A DNA stretch of 5,754 bases, taken from positions 55,887-61,640 of the forward strand of contig NVTL01000005.1 of assembly GCA_002401565.1 (NCBI GenBank), given 5' to 3'. The notes below the pieces were generated by a model. That model was not told the origin of the DNA. It worked only from the letters and a program-made list of their open reading frames with translations, and made no database searches. A program made the translations under genes and the position numbers. The stretch is from Rhodospirillaceae bacterium. GTDB taxonomy: Bacteria > Pseudomonadota > Alphaproteobacteria > Rhodospirillales > Magnetovibrionaceae. Each line of letters begins with the position of its first letter. Position 1 is the stretch's first letter. This document shows, in pieces, positions 1-5,754 of this stretch.

Positions 1-1
1 T

Positions 2-295
2 GCTATTCATGAACACACTCTAAACAATATGAGAACTTTTTTTGATCGTACCCACGGTGATATTGAAACGATTGGGTTTTCAATGATTCCCTTGATTGAA
101 AATCTGGAAAAGGGTGTGGGAAATACTCATGAAGTGTTGCAAAAGTTGATCAGTATCAGTGCTGACCTTGGGGCAGAAGCGTTTATTTTTGGATGCACAC
201 ATTTCGAAGATTGTGTTTTGGATAATTCAGATATCGAAGTGGTCTATCCCGGAAACCATCTGATCGATTATGTCATTAAAAACGGCCATGTGTAA
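2..295 (+). CDS. Asp/Glu racemase family protein, C-terminal fragment (5' end outside window)
   Basis: The reading frame is open from the left edge to a TAA at 293-295, giving 97 visible residues. Codons continue in frame upstream of the ATG at 29, so that ATG is most likely internal and the gene starts outside the window. The stretch FIFGCTHFE (Cys codon at 194-196) matches the GCTH motif that carries the second catalytic cysteine in cofactor-independent glutamate and aspartate racemases (MurI-like, Asp/Glu/hydantoin racemase superfamily). About 38 residues earlier, IPLIENLEKG resembles the VPLVEEG segment that precedes it in MurI, and the VVYPGNHLIDYV tail fits the final strand and helix. 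The family interconverts L- and D-amino acids in the cytoplasm by a two-cysteine mechanism; the first cysteine is not in view. Substrate cannot be assigned: related enzymes include maleate isomerases and decarboxylases. It ends 15 bases before the PKS start, in the same frame, so one operon is likely. Its G+C is clearly lower than that of the PKS. Confidence 0.65.
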   Translation, partial: AIHEHTLNNMRTFFDRTHGDIETIGFSMIPLIENLEKGVGNTHEVLQKLISISADLGAEAFIFGCTHFEDCVLDNSDIEVVYPGNHLIDYVIKNGHV

Positions 296-310
296 TTTGT
301 TGTTGTCTTT
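296..310 (+). other. 15-base intergenic gap between racemase and PKS
   Basis: This gap is T-rich and holds no hairpin that could end transcription, no promoter-like pair of boxes and no AGGAG-type ribosome binding site. The spacing suggests that the two genes share a transcript and that PKS translation may depend on ribosomes finishing the upstream gene. The promoter for both would lie to the left of the window. Confidence 0.6.
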
Positions 311-373
311 ATGAGTTATCTTAACTCTGTTGGAAAAATACTTAAAATGTTAAAGAAAACTGAGTCTGTAAAT
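311..373 (+). other. PKS N-terminal lead, short amphipathic helix
   Basis: Residues 1-21 precede the conserved EPIAIVG start of the KS. L4, V7, L11 and L14 fall in a heptad a/d pattern and K9, K12, K15 and K16 lie largely on the other face, so a short amphipathic basic helix is plausible. N-terminal docking helices of modular PKS subunits look like this but are usually somewhat longer. If translation starts at residue 13 instead, most of this helix disappears. Confidence 0.4.
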
Positions 374-3300
374 GAACCTATTGCCATCGTCGGTTTGAGT
401 TGCCGTTTTCCCAGTGGGGCCAACAGCCCAGAAGAATTTTGGAAACTGATTTGCGATAAATATGATGCCATCAGCGAGGTGCCCAAAGATCGCTGGAATC
501 TCAATCAATTTTATAATAAAGACGCAACGGTACCCGGAACTATTCAAACTCAATTTGGCGGATTTTTGGATCAATTTGACCAATTCGACGCAGACTTTTT
601 TGGTATTTCCCCGCGCGAAGCCGCCGCCCTAGACCCCCAGCAGCGTTTGTTGTTGGAAGTCGTCTGGGAATTGTTTGAAGATGCGGGCGAAGTTCCTCAA
701 AATCTTAGAGGCAGCCAAACGGGTGTTTATGTGGGTTGTTTCGCCATGGATTACAGCTTGTTAGCGTACAGCGAAATGCAACGAGAATTGTTGGGGATGC
801 ATACGTCCGTGGGGGCAAGTGCAACAATTTTATCTAATCGGATTTCCCACTTTTTTGACCTTAAAGGCCCAAGCATGTCGATTGATACGGCCTGTTCTTC
901 ATCCATGGTCGGTGTTCATTTGGCGTGTCAAAGCTTGCGTTCAGGCGAAACCGATATGGCGGTGGCCTGTGGGACTAATCTTATTTTCAAACCCGAATGG
1001 ACCATTGCAACATCAAAGGGTGGTTTTTTATCACCAGATGGCCGGTGCAAGGTATTTGATTCATCAGCGAACGGTTATGTGCGCAGCGAAGGCGTAGGGG
1101 CCGTGTTGTTAAAACCGCTTTCAAAGGCCTTAAAAGACGGCAATAGAGTTTATGCCGTTATTCGCGAAACGGGATCGAACCAAGATGGCAATACCAAGGG
1201 CATTACGGTCCCCAGCCAAGATTCACAACAAAGTATTATGGCGGCCATTTATAAGAAGGCTCAGATTGCGCCCTCTGCGGTTACCTATGTGGAAGCCCAT
1301 GGCACAGGAACACCAACGGGTGACCCAATCGAAACTGGTGCCATCGGGTCTATATTCTCACAGGGCCGCGCTGCGGATAATCCCTGCCTGATTGGTTCGG
1401 TCAAAAGCAACATTGGCCACCTAGAAGCCGCATCGGGCATGGCCGGATTAATGAAAGCGACCTTGAGCCTTTACCATGAACAAATCCCCCCCAATATTCA
1501 TTTTAATAATCCAAACAAAAACATTCCGTTTGCGGATTTGAACTTGCGGGTCGTCACCGAAATTGAACCGTTTCCCCGCAATGGTGCGGCACGTTACGTG
1601 GGCGTAAATTCGTTTGGTTTTGGCGGCACAAATGTTCATGTGGCCATGGAAGGTGCGGAATCTTACGTTTCTGGTACAGGTAAAGATCAGCCTTTATCAT
1701 CGCCACGGCTTGTTCCGGTATCGGCTAAAAATGCAACGGCCTTAAAAAAATCTGTTGAACACTTAAAGCGTTTTTGTACAACGACAGATGCATCATTTTA
1801 TGATGTTGCCTATAACGCCGCTGTGCGCCGAGAACACCACAATACGCGCCATGGATTTGTCGCATCATCCTTGGCCGAATTGCAAGAAGCCTTTGATGTG
1901 TTTTTGGATAATGATACCGAAAGCCTTCAAGAGGCCGAAGAACCTTCAAAAATTGCCTTTGTCTTTTCTGGCATGGGGCCACAGTGGTGGGCTATGGGCC
2001 GCCAATTGATCCAGCATAATGTCGTTTTTCAAGACAAAATAAAAGCCTGTGATGCTTTGTTATCTGTTCATGCCGATTGGTCATTGTGGACTGAATTAAC
2101 AGCCGACGAAAATGTGTCTAGAATTCAAGAAACTCAGATCGCTCAACCGGCTATTTTTGCTATTCAGGTGGCCTTGGCGGCGATGCTTGAGGCTTGGGGC
2201 ATACAGCCAAAATCAATTGTTGGTCACAGCGCGGGCGAAGTCGCAGCGGCTCATGTGTCTGGGGCATTAAGCCTTGAAGACGCCATTTTGATTATTTATC
2301 ATCGCAGCCGCCTGCAACATAAAACTGAAGGACAAGGCCGTATTTTGGCCGTTGGTTTGTCTGCGAAATCGGTCGAAAAATTCATTAAAGGGCGGGAATC
2401 CGACGTGTCCCTGGGGGCCATTAACAGTGCCAAATCCGTTGCGTTAGCAGGGGACGAAGCCGTTCTTAAGGAAATCGAAAACGAGCTTGTTGCCCAAGAA
2501 ATTTTCTGCAAAATGCTGTACGGAAAAGTTCCCTACCACAGCCCCAAAATGGACCCGTTAAAAGACGACTTGATAACAGCCCTCGCGACGTTAAAACCCC
2601 AAAAAACAAAGGTGCCTTTATATTCGACGGTCACGGGCGAGCTCTGTTCTGGTCCTGAATTGTCCGCTGAATATTGGTTTAAAAATATTCGAAACACGGT
2701 GTTGTTTTCAACGGCCATAGATCGCATGATCCAAGATGGGGCTAAGCTGTTTGTCGAACTTAGCGCACATCCCGTGCTGTCCACTGCCGTTCGTGAAGGC
2801 CTTGATGACTTAGGTGTTACTGGCGAAGTCATTCCAACATTGCGCCGAGAACAAGATGAACAGAAAATGCTGTTGGCAACCTTGGCAGGTTTGTTTTCGG
2901 GTGGTGTGTCCATAGATTGGCAAAAAATATATCCTCAACCTGGAAACTTTTTGGCGTTGCCGCGTTATCCTTGGCAACGGGAACGGTATTGGGTTGAAAC
3001 AGAACAATCCGTTCAATATAGACTGGGCACCGGGACGGTTAAGAATTTTTCAGGTGAAAGCCTTCATCCTCTGTTGGGGGCACGATTGCAAACCGGAATG
3101 CCGCTTTGGGATTTGGATTTAGATTTAGACCGTTTGTCCTATATTCAAGATCATAAAGTTCATGATGATATTATCTATCCGGGGGCAGGTTACGTCGAAG
3201 CCGCATTGGCCGCTGCGGAACAAATAGCTGATCAAGACGGGCAAGTCTTGATGCTTTCTGATTTACAATTTAAGGCGGCGCTGTATTTGTCGCCCACGCA

Positions 3301-5754
3301 CAAAAGTTCTTTGCAACTTTCTTGCGATGTTTCGCATGGCAATTTTAAAATTTTCAGCCAGACCGAAAAACAGCCGTGGATGCATCATGCGTCTGGGAAA
3401 ATAATTTTCGGGGATCTGTCGGGTTCATCCCCTGTCGTAAACCTTGAAAACCTATCAAGCCTTTGTACAGAAATCATAAGTGTTGATGAACTGTATCAAG
3501 GTTTTGCCGGGCGAGGGTTATACTACGGTCCAAGCTTCCAAGGCATCAAAGTCTTTTCGCGTGGTGCTCAGACGGCATTGTCCCAACTTACATTACCTGA
3601 TGTCCTTGACGACGAGGATTATCATCTGCACCCGTCGCTTTTGGACGCAGGATTTCAAACCGTGCTGGGGATTTTGGGGGACGATGACGGATCCGGATTG
3701 TTTTTACCGGTAGCGATCGAGTCCATTCGTGTGTTTGGAAAACTGCCAAAGACCGTGATGTGCTTTGCCGAACTTACAGAGCGGTCCGCAGATCATATCG
3801 TTGGTACAATCCGTTTGTTCGACGATGCAGGCAAGGTCTTGGTGGACGTAGCTGGTTTTCGCTGCAAGGCCGTGGGTTCAAATGTAACGTCGACATTCGG
3901 CAAATTTTCAGACGATCTATATACCTATTCATGGGAAGAAAAAGCGCTAGAAAGTTCGGTGTTAAAACGATCTTCCCCTACGAATTGGATTGTTTCAGGC
4001 GGCGATTTTTGTGATGAAATCCAAACAGAATTGAAAAAACAAGGCCACCGCAGCGTTGTGGCTTTGCATGATGAAGACTTTATGTTGGCAACTGAGGCTC
4101 TCTCTGGTGAGCCATGGGGACTGATCTTTTGCAAAGATGGCGGGGCACTTCAGGGCGCAGACCTCACCATAAAACAGCTCGCCCAGTTGCGCGATAAAAA
4201 TGAAATTCGTTTGCTGAAGATGCTTCATGTCTTAAACAAGCAACAAAAGATGCCCGATGTGTTCTGTCTGGTAACGCCAAGCCTTGATGGGCAAGAGCCT
4301 CAGGCTGCATCGCTGTGGGGCATGGCGCGGGTGCTGATTAATGAATATCCCAACATTAAGGGCAAACTTGTTGATCTTGATCGGATAAATTCTGTGCCAG
4401 CCTTTGTTGAGGCTTTGCAAAGTGAAGATAAAGAAGATGAAATTTCTTTTCGAGACGGAAAACGTTATGTGCGGCGCCTGACCCGTGTGCAAGAGCAAGA
4501 CCATAAAATCGAACGGTCCCGACAGGCAAAAACCGGACATCCTTATTATATAGGGCGACACACAGACGGTGCAGATGCTTTTTGCATGGACACAAAACGC
4601 CCCGCCGCCGGGGAAGTCCAAATTGAAGCTCATACGGTCGTGTCAGCCTCTGAGGATTTAACGCCAGACCGTTCGTCTGAAAAGCATAGATCAGGATATT
4701 CCGGAACCATCACGATGATTGGCGAAGGTGTCTCTGGCTTTAAAAAAGGCGATGAAGTCATTATTCTTGCCCCGCAAAGCTGTCAATCTCATTTGACGAT
4801 TGACGCACGGCTGGTTGCCCATAAACCCGAACTCTTGGGCTTAAAGGATGCGGCTAGCGTACCTGTTGCCTTCGTTTCTGGCTGTTATGCAATGGGGCAC
4901 TGTGCACGGGTGCAAGACGGCGATACTGTATTGGTTTTCGACGATGATCACGCCATTGGCCTTACCGCACTTCTGGTCGCTAAGCAAAATGGCGCACAGG
5001 TGAGCATCGTAACCGACCGCGCGGATATGGTAAAAACATACCAGTCCATGGGGGCTCATTTGGCCTTGGACACAGCGGCAGAAAATTTTATCGAAACACT
5101 CCGCTCAGCAACGAATGGCAAAGGCTTTGATGTAGTTTTGCAGTCGGCTGTTGGCGCAAACGTAGCGCGTAATTTTGCACTTCTGGCTCCCTTTGGGCGA
5201 TTTGTTGACTGCAGCGGCTCGCCTGGTCAGCATAAAATAAATTTGAATTTTGCGGGGTCTTGCCAAAACATTTCATATGCTCAGGTTGATATAGCTAATC
5301 TTGCCACGCAAAGACCGGATCAAATTCTTGAACTTTTTGAGGAAATCCTAAAAGGCTACGTGACTGACAACTTTGTGGCTTTGCCTTCTTTACCATCCTG
5401 TGCGGCTTCACACATTGGGGACGTCACATTTTCGGGTAAATTTGCAGTGGATATGTTGGACCCAGACGTACGCCCGGTCTTGGATCAAAACGAAGAATTT
5501 AAAGCCCAAGGCAATGCCACATATATGGTCACTGGGGGCGTGCGTGGATTTGGCCTCGCCGCTGCCCAATGGCTTGTGCAGAAGGGGGCTAAAAATCTGG
5601 TTTTGTTGGGGCGTAGTAAAACTCTGACGCCAGAATCCCAAGCTCAAATTAAAAAACTGCAAGAGGCAGGCGTTCAAGTGCAAACCGTTGCCGCTGATGT
5701 TGGAGATGCTCAGGCGATGGGGGAAATCTTTGAAAACATAAAACAAGGCTCATC
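311..5754 (+). CDS. Type I polyketide synthase, KS-AT-DH-psiKR-ER-KR (3' end outside window)
   Basis: A single uninterrupted frame of 1,814 complete codons runs from ATG 311 past the right edge. Diagnostic motifs checked along its length all fall in the same frame, so there is no frameshift. Domains in order are KS 22-447, AT 546-850, DH 919-1200, psi-KR 1201-1395, ER 1410-1715 and KR from about 1736. The enzyme would condense dicarboxylic extender units onto an acyl chain and process the beta-carbon in the cytosol. One full reductive set on one polypeptide, with no methyltransferase, is typical of highly reducing synthases of about 2,000-2,500 residues, so an ACP is expected soon after the window. 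The KS has the active-site cysteine and is not a KSQ-type loading domain. The start is uncertain: no good Shine-Dalgarno precedes ATG 311, and a second in-frame ATG at 347 (residue 13) has GGAA 11 bases upstream. Both leave the KS intact. Whether it acts iteratively or as one module of an assembly line is not visible. The ER looks degenerate. Confidence 0.97.
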   Translation, partial: MSYLNSVGKILKMLKKTESVNEPIAIVGLSCRFPSGANSPEEFWKLICDKYDAISEVPKDRWNLNQFYNKDATVPGTIQTQFGGFLDQFDQFDADFFGISPREAAALDPQQRLLLEVVWELFEDAGEVPQNLRGSQTGVYVGCFAMDYSLLAYSEMQRELLGMHTSVGASATILSNRISHFFDLKGPSMSIDTACSSSMVGVHLACQSLRSGETDMAVACGTNLIFKPEWTIATSKGGFLSPDGRCKVFDSSANGYVRSEGVGAVLLKPLSKALKDGNRVYAVIRETGSNQDGNTKGITVPSQDSQQSIMAAIYKKAQIAPSAVTYVEAHGTGTPTGDPIETGAIGSIFSQGRAADNPCLIGSVKSNIGHLEAASGMAGLMKATLSLYHEQIPPNIHFNNPNKNIPFADLNLRVVTEIEPFPRNGAARYVGVNSFGFGGTNVHVAMEGAESYVSGTGKDQPLSSPRLVPVSAKNATALKKSVEHLKRFCTTTDASFYDVAYNAAVRREHHNTRHGFVASSLAELQEAFDVFLDNDTESLQEAEEPSKIAFVFSGMGPQWWAMGRQLIQHNVVFQDKIKACDALLSVHADWSLWTELTADENVSRIQETQIAQPAIFAIQVALAAMLEAWGIQPKSIVGHSAGEVAAAHVSGALSLEDAILIIYHRSRLQHKTEGQGRILAVGLSAKSVEKFIKGRESDVSLGAINSAKSVALAGDEAVLKEIENELVAQEIFCKMLYGKVPYHSPKMDPLKDDLITALATLKPQKTKVPLYSTVTGELCSGPELSAEYWFKNIRNTVLFSTAIDRMIQDGAKLFVELSAHPVLSTAVREGLDDLGVTGEVIPTLRREQDEQKMLLATLAGLFSGGVSIDWQKIYPQPGNFLALPRYPWQRERYWVETEQSVQYRLGTGTVKNFSGESLHPLLGARLQTGMPLWDLDLDLDRLSYIQDHKVHDDIIYPGAGYVEAALAAAEQIADQDGQVLMLSDLQFKAALYLSPTHKSSLQLSCDVSHGNFKIFSQTEKQPWMHHASGKIIFGDLSGSSPVVNLENLSSLCTEIISVDELYQGFAGRGLYYGPSFQGIKVFSRGAQTALSQLTLPDVLDDEDYHLHPSLLDAGFQTVLGILGDDDGSGLFLPVAIESIRVFGKLPKTVMCFAELTERSADHIVGTIRLFDDAGKVLVDVAGFRCKAVGSNVTSTFGKFSDDLYTYSWEEKALESSVLKRSSPTNWIVSGGDFCDEIQTELKKQGHRSVVALHDEDFMLATEALSGEPWGLIFCKDGGALQGADLTIKQLAQLRDKNEIRLLKMLHVLNKQQKMPDVFCLVTPSLDGQEPQAASLWGMARVLINEYPNIKGKLVDLDRINSVPAFVEALQSEDKEDEISFRDGKRYVRRLTRVQEQDHKIERSRQAKTGHPYYIGRHTDGADAFCMDTKRPAAGEVQIEAHTVVSASEDLTPDRSSEKHRSGYSGTITMIGEGVSGFKKGDEVIILAPQSCQSHLTIDARLVAHKPELLGLKDAASVPVAFVSGCYAMGHCARVQDGDTVLVFDDDHAIGLTALLVAKQNGAQVSIVTDRADMVKTYQSMGAHLALDTAAENFIETLRSATNGKGFDVVLQSAVGANVARNFALLAPFGRFVDCSGSPGQHKINLNFAGSCQNISYAQVDIANLATQRPDQILELFEEILKGYVTDNFVALPSLPSCAASHIGDVTFSGKFAVDMLDPDVRPVLDQNEEFKAQGNATYMVTGGVRGFGLAAAQWLVQKGAKNLVLLGRSKTLTPESQAQIKKLQEAGVQVQTVAADVGDAQAMGEIFENIKQGS
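374..1651 (+). other. Ketosynthase (KS) domain
   Basis: This domain (residues about 22-447) performs decarboxylative Claisen condensation. It starts with EPIAIVGLSCRFP and ends with VGVNSFGFGGTNVHV near 430-444. The nucleophile is C195 in DTACSSS, and the two histidines are H330 in VEAHGTGTPTGDP and H370 in KSNIGHLEAASG, with K365 also conserved. The spacing of 135 and 40 residues between the three catalytic positions is normal for type I PKS. Other family blocks are LDPQQRLLLEVVWE, GVYVGCFAMDY, SNRISHFFDLKGPS and FDSSANGYVRSEG. The VGCFAMDY, SNRIS-FFDLKGP and CQSLRSGE stretches recall, from memory, fungal highly reducing and related iterative synthases, which is suggestive only. All residues needed for activity are present. 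Confidence 0.97.
1652..1945 (+). other. KS-AT linker domain
   Basis: Residues about 448-545 form the usual small alpha/beta adaptor between KS and AT. The strand PRLVPVSAKNATALKKSVEH matches the typical VxxxSAxxxxAL opening, followed by YDVAYNAAVRREHHNTR, which corresponds to the conserved DVAYTLAxxRxxxxxR block. No catalytic role is expected; it fixes the geometry of KS and AT. Confidence 0.85.
1946..2860 (+). other. Acyltransferase (AT) domain
   Basis: This domain (residues about 546-850) loads the extender unit from CoA onto the ACP. It opens with FVFSGMGPQWWAMG in place of the commoner FVFPGQGSQW. The nucleophile S640 lies in GHSAGE. R665 in RSRLQ is exactly 25 residues later, the spacing of the Ser and carboxylate-binding Arg in FabD-type malonyltransferases, so a dicarboxylic extender is expected. 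H743 completes the dyad in VPYHSPKMD. That motif matches neither the usual malonyl HAFH nor the methylmalonyl YASH signature. With no YASH-type motif, malonyl-CoA is my best guess at low confidence. The AHPVL block at 819-823 marks the C-terminal part. The domain is cis-acting, so this is not a trans-AT synthase. Confidence 0.95.
2861..3064 (+). other. Post-AT linker
   Basis: Residues about 851-918 link AT and DH. The hallmark LPRYPWQRERYW at 883-894 is the conserved segment that wraps back over AT and KS in type I PKS and FAS. About 24 poorly conserved residues follow before the DH begins at HPLLG. Confidence 0.85.
3065..3910 (+). other. Dehydratase (DH) domain
   Basis: This domain (residues about 919-1200) would dehydrate the beta-hydroxyacyl intermediate. 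It opens with HPLLGARL. The catalytic His is H948 in DHKVHDDIIYP and the catalytic Asp is D1112 in HPSLLDAGFQ, 164 residues later, consistent with the double hotdog fold. GRGLYYGPSFQ corresponds to the conserved GYxYGPxFQ block. One departure is that the Gly four residues after the His in the usual HxxxGxxxxP motif is D952 here, while the Pro (P957) is kept. I expect an active DH. The Gly to Asp change could alter substrate fit or rate. Confidence 0.92.
3110..3130 (+). repeat. Three near-perfect GATTTR hexamers inside the DH
   Basis: Three hexamers GATTTG, GATTTA, GATTTA are followed by GAC, encoding alternating Asp-Leu at residues 934-940 (DLDLDLD). The repeat is in frame, so gain or loss of a unit would add or remove two residues without a frameshift. 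It lies between the HPLLG strand and the catalytic His segment. Confidence 0.7.
3911..4495 (+). other. Structural ketoreductase half (psi-KR)
   Basis: Residues about 1201-1395 form the catalytically silent Rossmann-like half of the split KR, into which the ER is inserted. It begins with a YTYSW strand (W1208), matching the usual YxxxW start. SLWGMARVLINEYPN around W1336 matches the conserved LWGLGRVxxxEHP block, and KLVDLD follows as RLVDLD does in relatives. EISFRDGKRYVRRL at about 1378-1391 is the usual exit strand before an ER. There is no room for a C-methyltransferase between DH and this region. Confidence 0.88.
4538..5455 (+). other. Enoylreductase (ER) domain, probably inactive
   Basis: Residues about 1410-1715 have the medium-chain reductase layout of PKS ERs: GEVQIEAH near 1434, then a VGxGVxxxxxGDxV-like stretch (IGEGVSGFKKGDEV), AASVPVAFVSGCYAM, NGKGFDVVLQS and a SGK exit strand at G1709-K1710. 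Key functional positions are changed. The NADPH loop, usually AAAGGVGxAA, reads FDDDHAIGLTA at 1543-1553. The LNFRDV substrate-side motif is replaced by VVSASEDLTPD at 1443-1453, and the loop to the next Gly block is short. The catalytic Lys that follows GRFxEIG in FAS-type ERs is G1636 in GRFVDCSGS. The partner Asp may survive as D1660. The overall fold is probably kept while reduction of the enoyl double bond is not. An alternative is an unusual ER that binds cofactor differently. Confidence 0.85.
5516..5754 (+). other. Catalytic ketoreductase (KR), N-terminal part only
   Basis: From about residue 1736 the sequence enters the catalytic Rossmann fold of the KR. YMVTGGVRGFGLAAAQWLV contains the TGGxxGxG NADPH motif (T1741, G1742, G1743, G1746, G1748) and is followed by GAKNLVLLGRS, the usual second strand with its NADPH-phosphate-binding Arg, and by VAADVGD, matching the conserved ADVxD turn. 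The cofactor site looks intact. The catalytic Ser, Tyr and Lys and the stereochemistry motif (LDD or W type) lie beyond the window, so activity and alcohol configuration cannot be read here. Confidence 0.93.

Noticed and set aside
29..295. Complete 88-codon small protein starting at ATG 29
   Set aside because: The frame stays open to the left edge, and the motifs are those of the C-terminal half of a larger racemase, so a truncated gene is the better reading.
211..310. Promoter for the PKS inside the racemase 3' end (GATAAT at 221-226 as a -10 box)
   Set aside because: No acceptable -35 hexamer lies 16-18 bases upstream, and AT-rich DNA gives such -10 matches by chance.
288..314. Eight-codon Leu-rich frame ending in TGA that overlaps the PKS ATG by an ATGA arrangement
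   Set aside because: The ATGA overlap looks like a coupled leader peptide, but there is no ribosome binding site for it and such a short frame is expected by chance.
819..1391. Two + strand open frames (819-1097 and 1152-1391) in another phase
   Set aside because: They overlap the KS catalytic motifs in the true frame, and their translations lack any family signature.
2533..2913. 126-codon open frame on the minus strand
   Set aside because: It is antisense to the AT domain, with a low-complexity Ser-rich translation and no recognisable motif.
3905..4540. C-methyltransferase between DH and ER
   Set aside because: The DH passes directly into a normal-length psi-KR, and no S-adenosylmethionine-binding glycine motif or extra 300-400 residues is present.
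4232..4633. 133-codon open frame on the minus strand
   Set aside because: It lies wholly opposite the psi-KR/ER part of the PKS, which has clear conserved motifs in the + frame. Its translation shows no family features, so it is a shadow.
5408..5746. 112-codon open frame on the minus strand
   Set aside because: It is antisense to the ER-KR junction, where the + strand carries the TGGxxGxG motif. No independent support.

Overview
The window is almost entirely one gene: the first 1,814 codons of a multidomain type I polyketide synthase (PKS) on the + strand. It begins at an ATG at 311 and is still open at the right edge. Upstream is the last 97 codons of a second + strand gene, open at the left edge, which looks like an Asp/Glu racemase family enzyme. 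Only 15 bases separate the two. I see no RNA gene, CRISPR array, mobile element or clear terminator. No stretch over 300 bases lacks a gene.

PKS layout in order: short N-terminal lead (residues 1-21), ketosynthase (KS, about 22-447), KS-AT linker (448-545), acyltransferase (AT, about 546-850), post-AT linker (851-918), dehydratase (DH, about 919-1200), structural half of the ketoreductase (psi-KR, about 1201-1395), enoylreductase fold (ER, about 1410-1715), then the catalytic ketoreductase (KR) from about 1736, cut by the window end. The rest of the KR and an acyl carrier protein (ACP) are expected downstream. This is the order of a highly reducing, possibly iterative, single-module synthase, and no C-methyltransferase sits between DH and ER. 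Catalytic residues of KS (C195, H330, H370), AT (S640, R665, H743) and DH (H948, D1112) are all present.

The main anomaly is the ER. It is close to full length and easily recognised by flanking family motifs, but the glycine-rich NADPH loop, the substrate-side motif near its start and the catalytic lysine position are all replaced. I predict an inactive ER, so the enzyme would be expected to stop at enoyl or hydroxyl intermediates unless a separate ER acts in trans. Smaller oddities are an Asp in place of the conserved Gly of the DH motif, an unusual AT selectivity motif, and a clear drop in G+C between PKS (about half) and racemase fragment (about 38% by hand count).

Organism: gene packing without introns and moderate G+C suggest a bacterium, possibly a Gram-negative such as a proteobacterium, but the window does not allow a firm assignment. 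The racemase and PKS are probably co-transcribed. Whether the racemase serves the same pathway or is a neighbouring housekeeping-type gene cannot be decided here.
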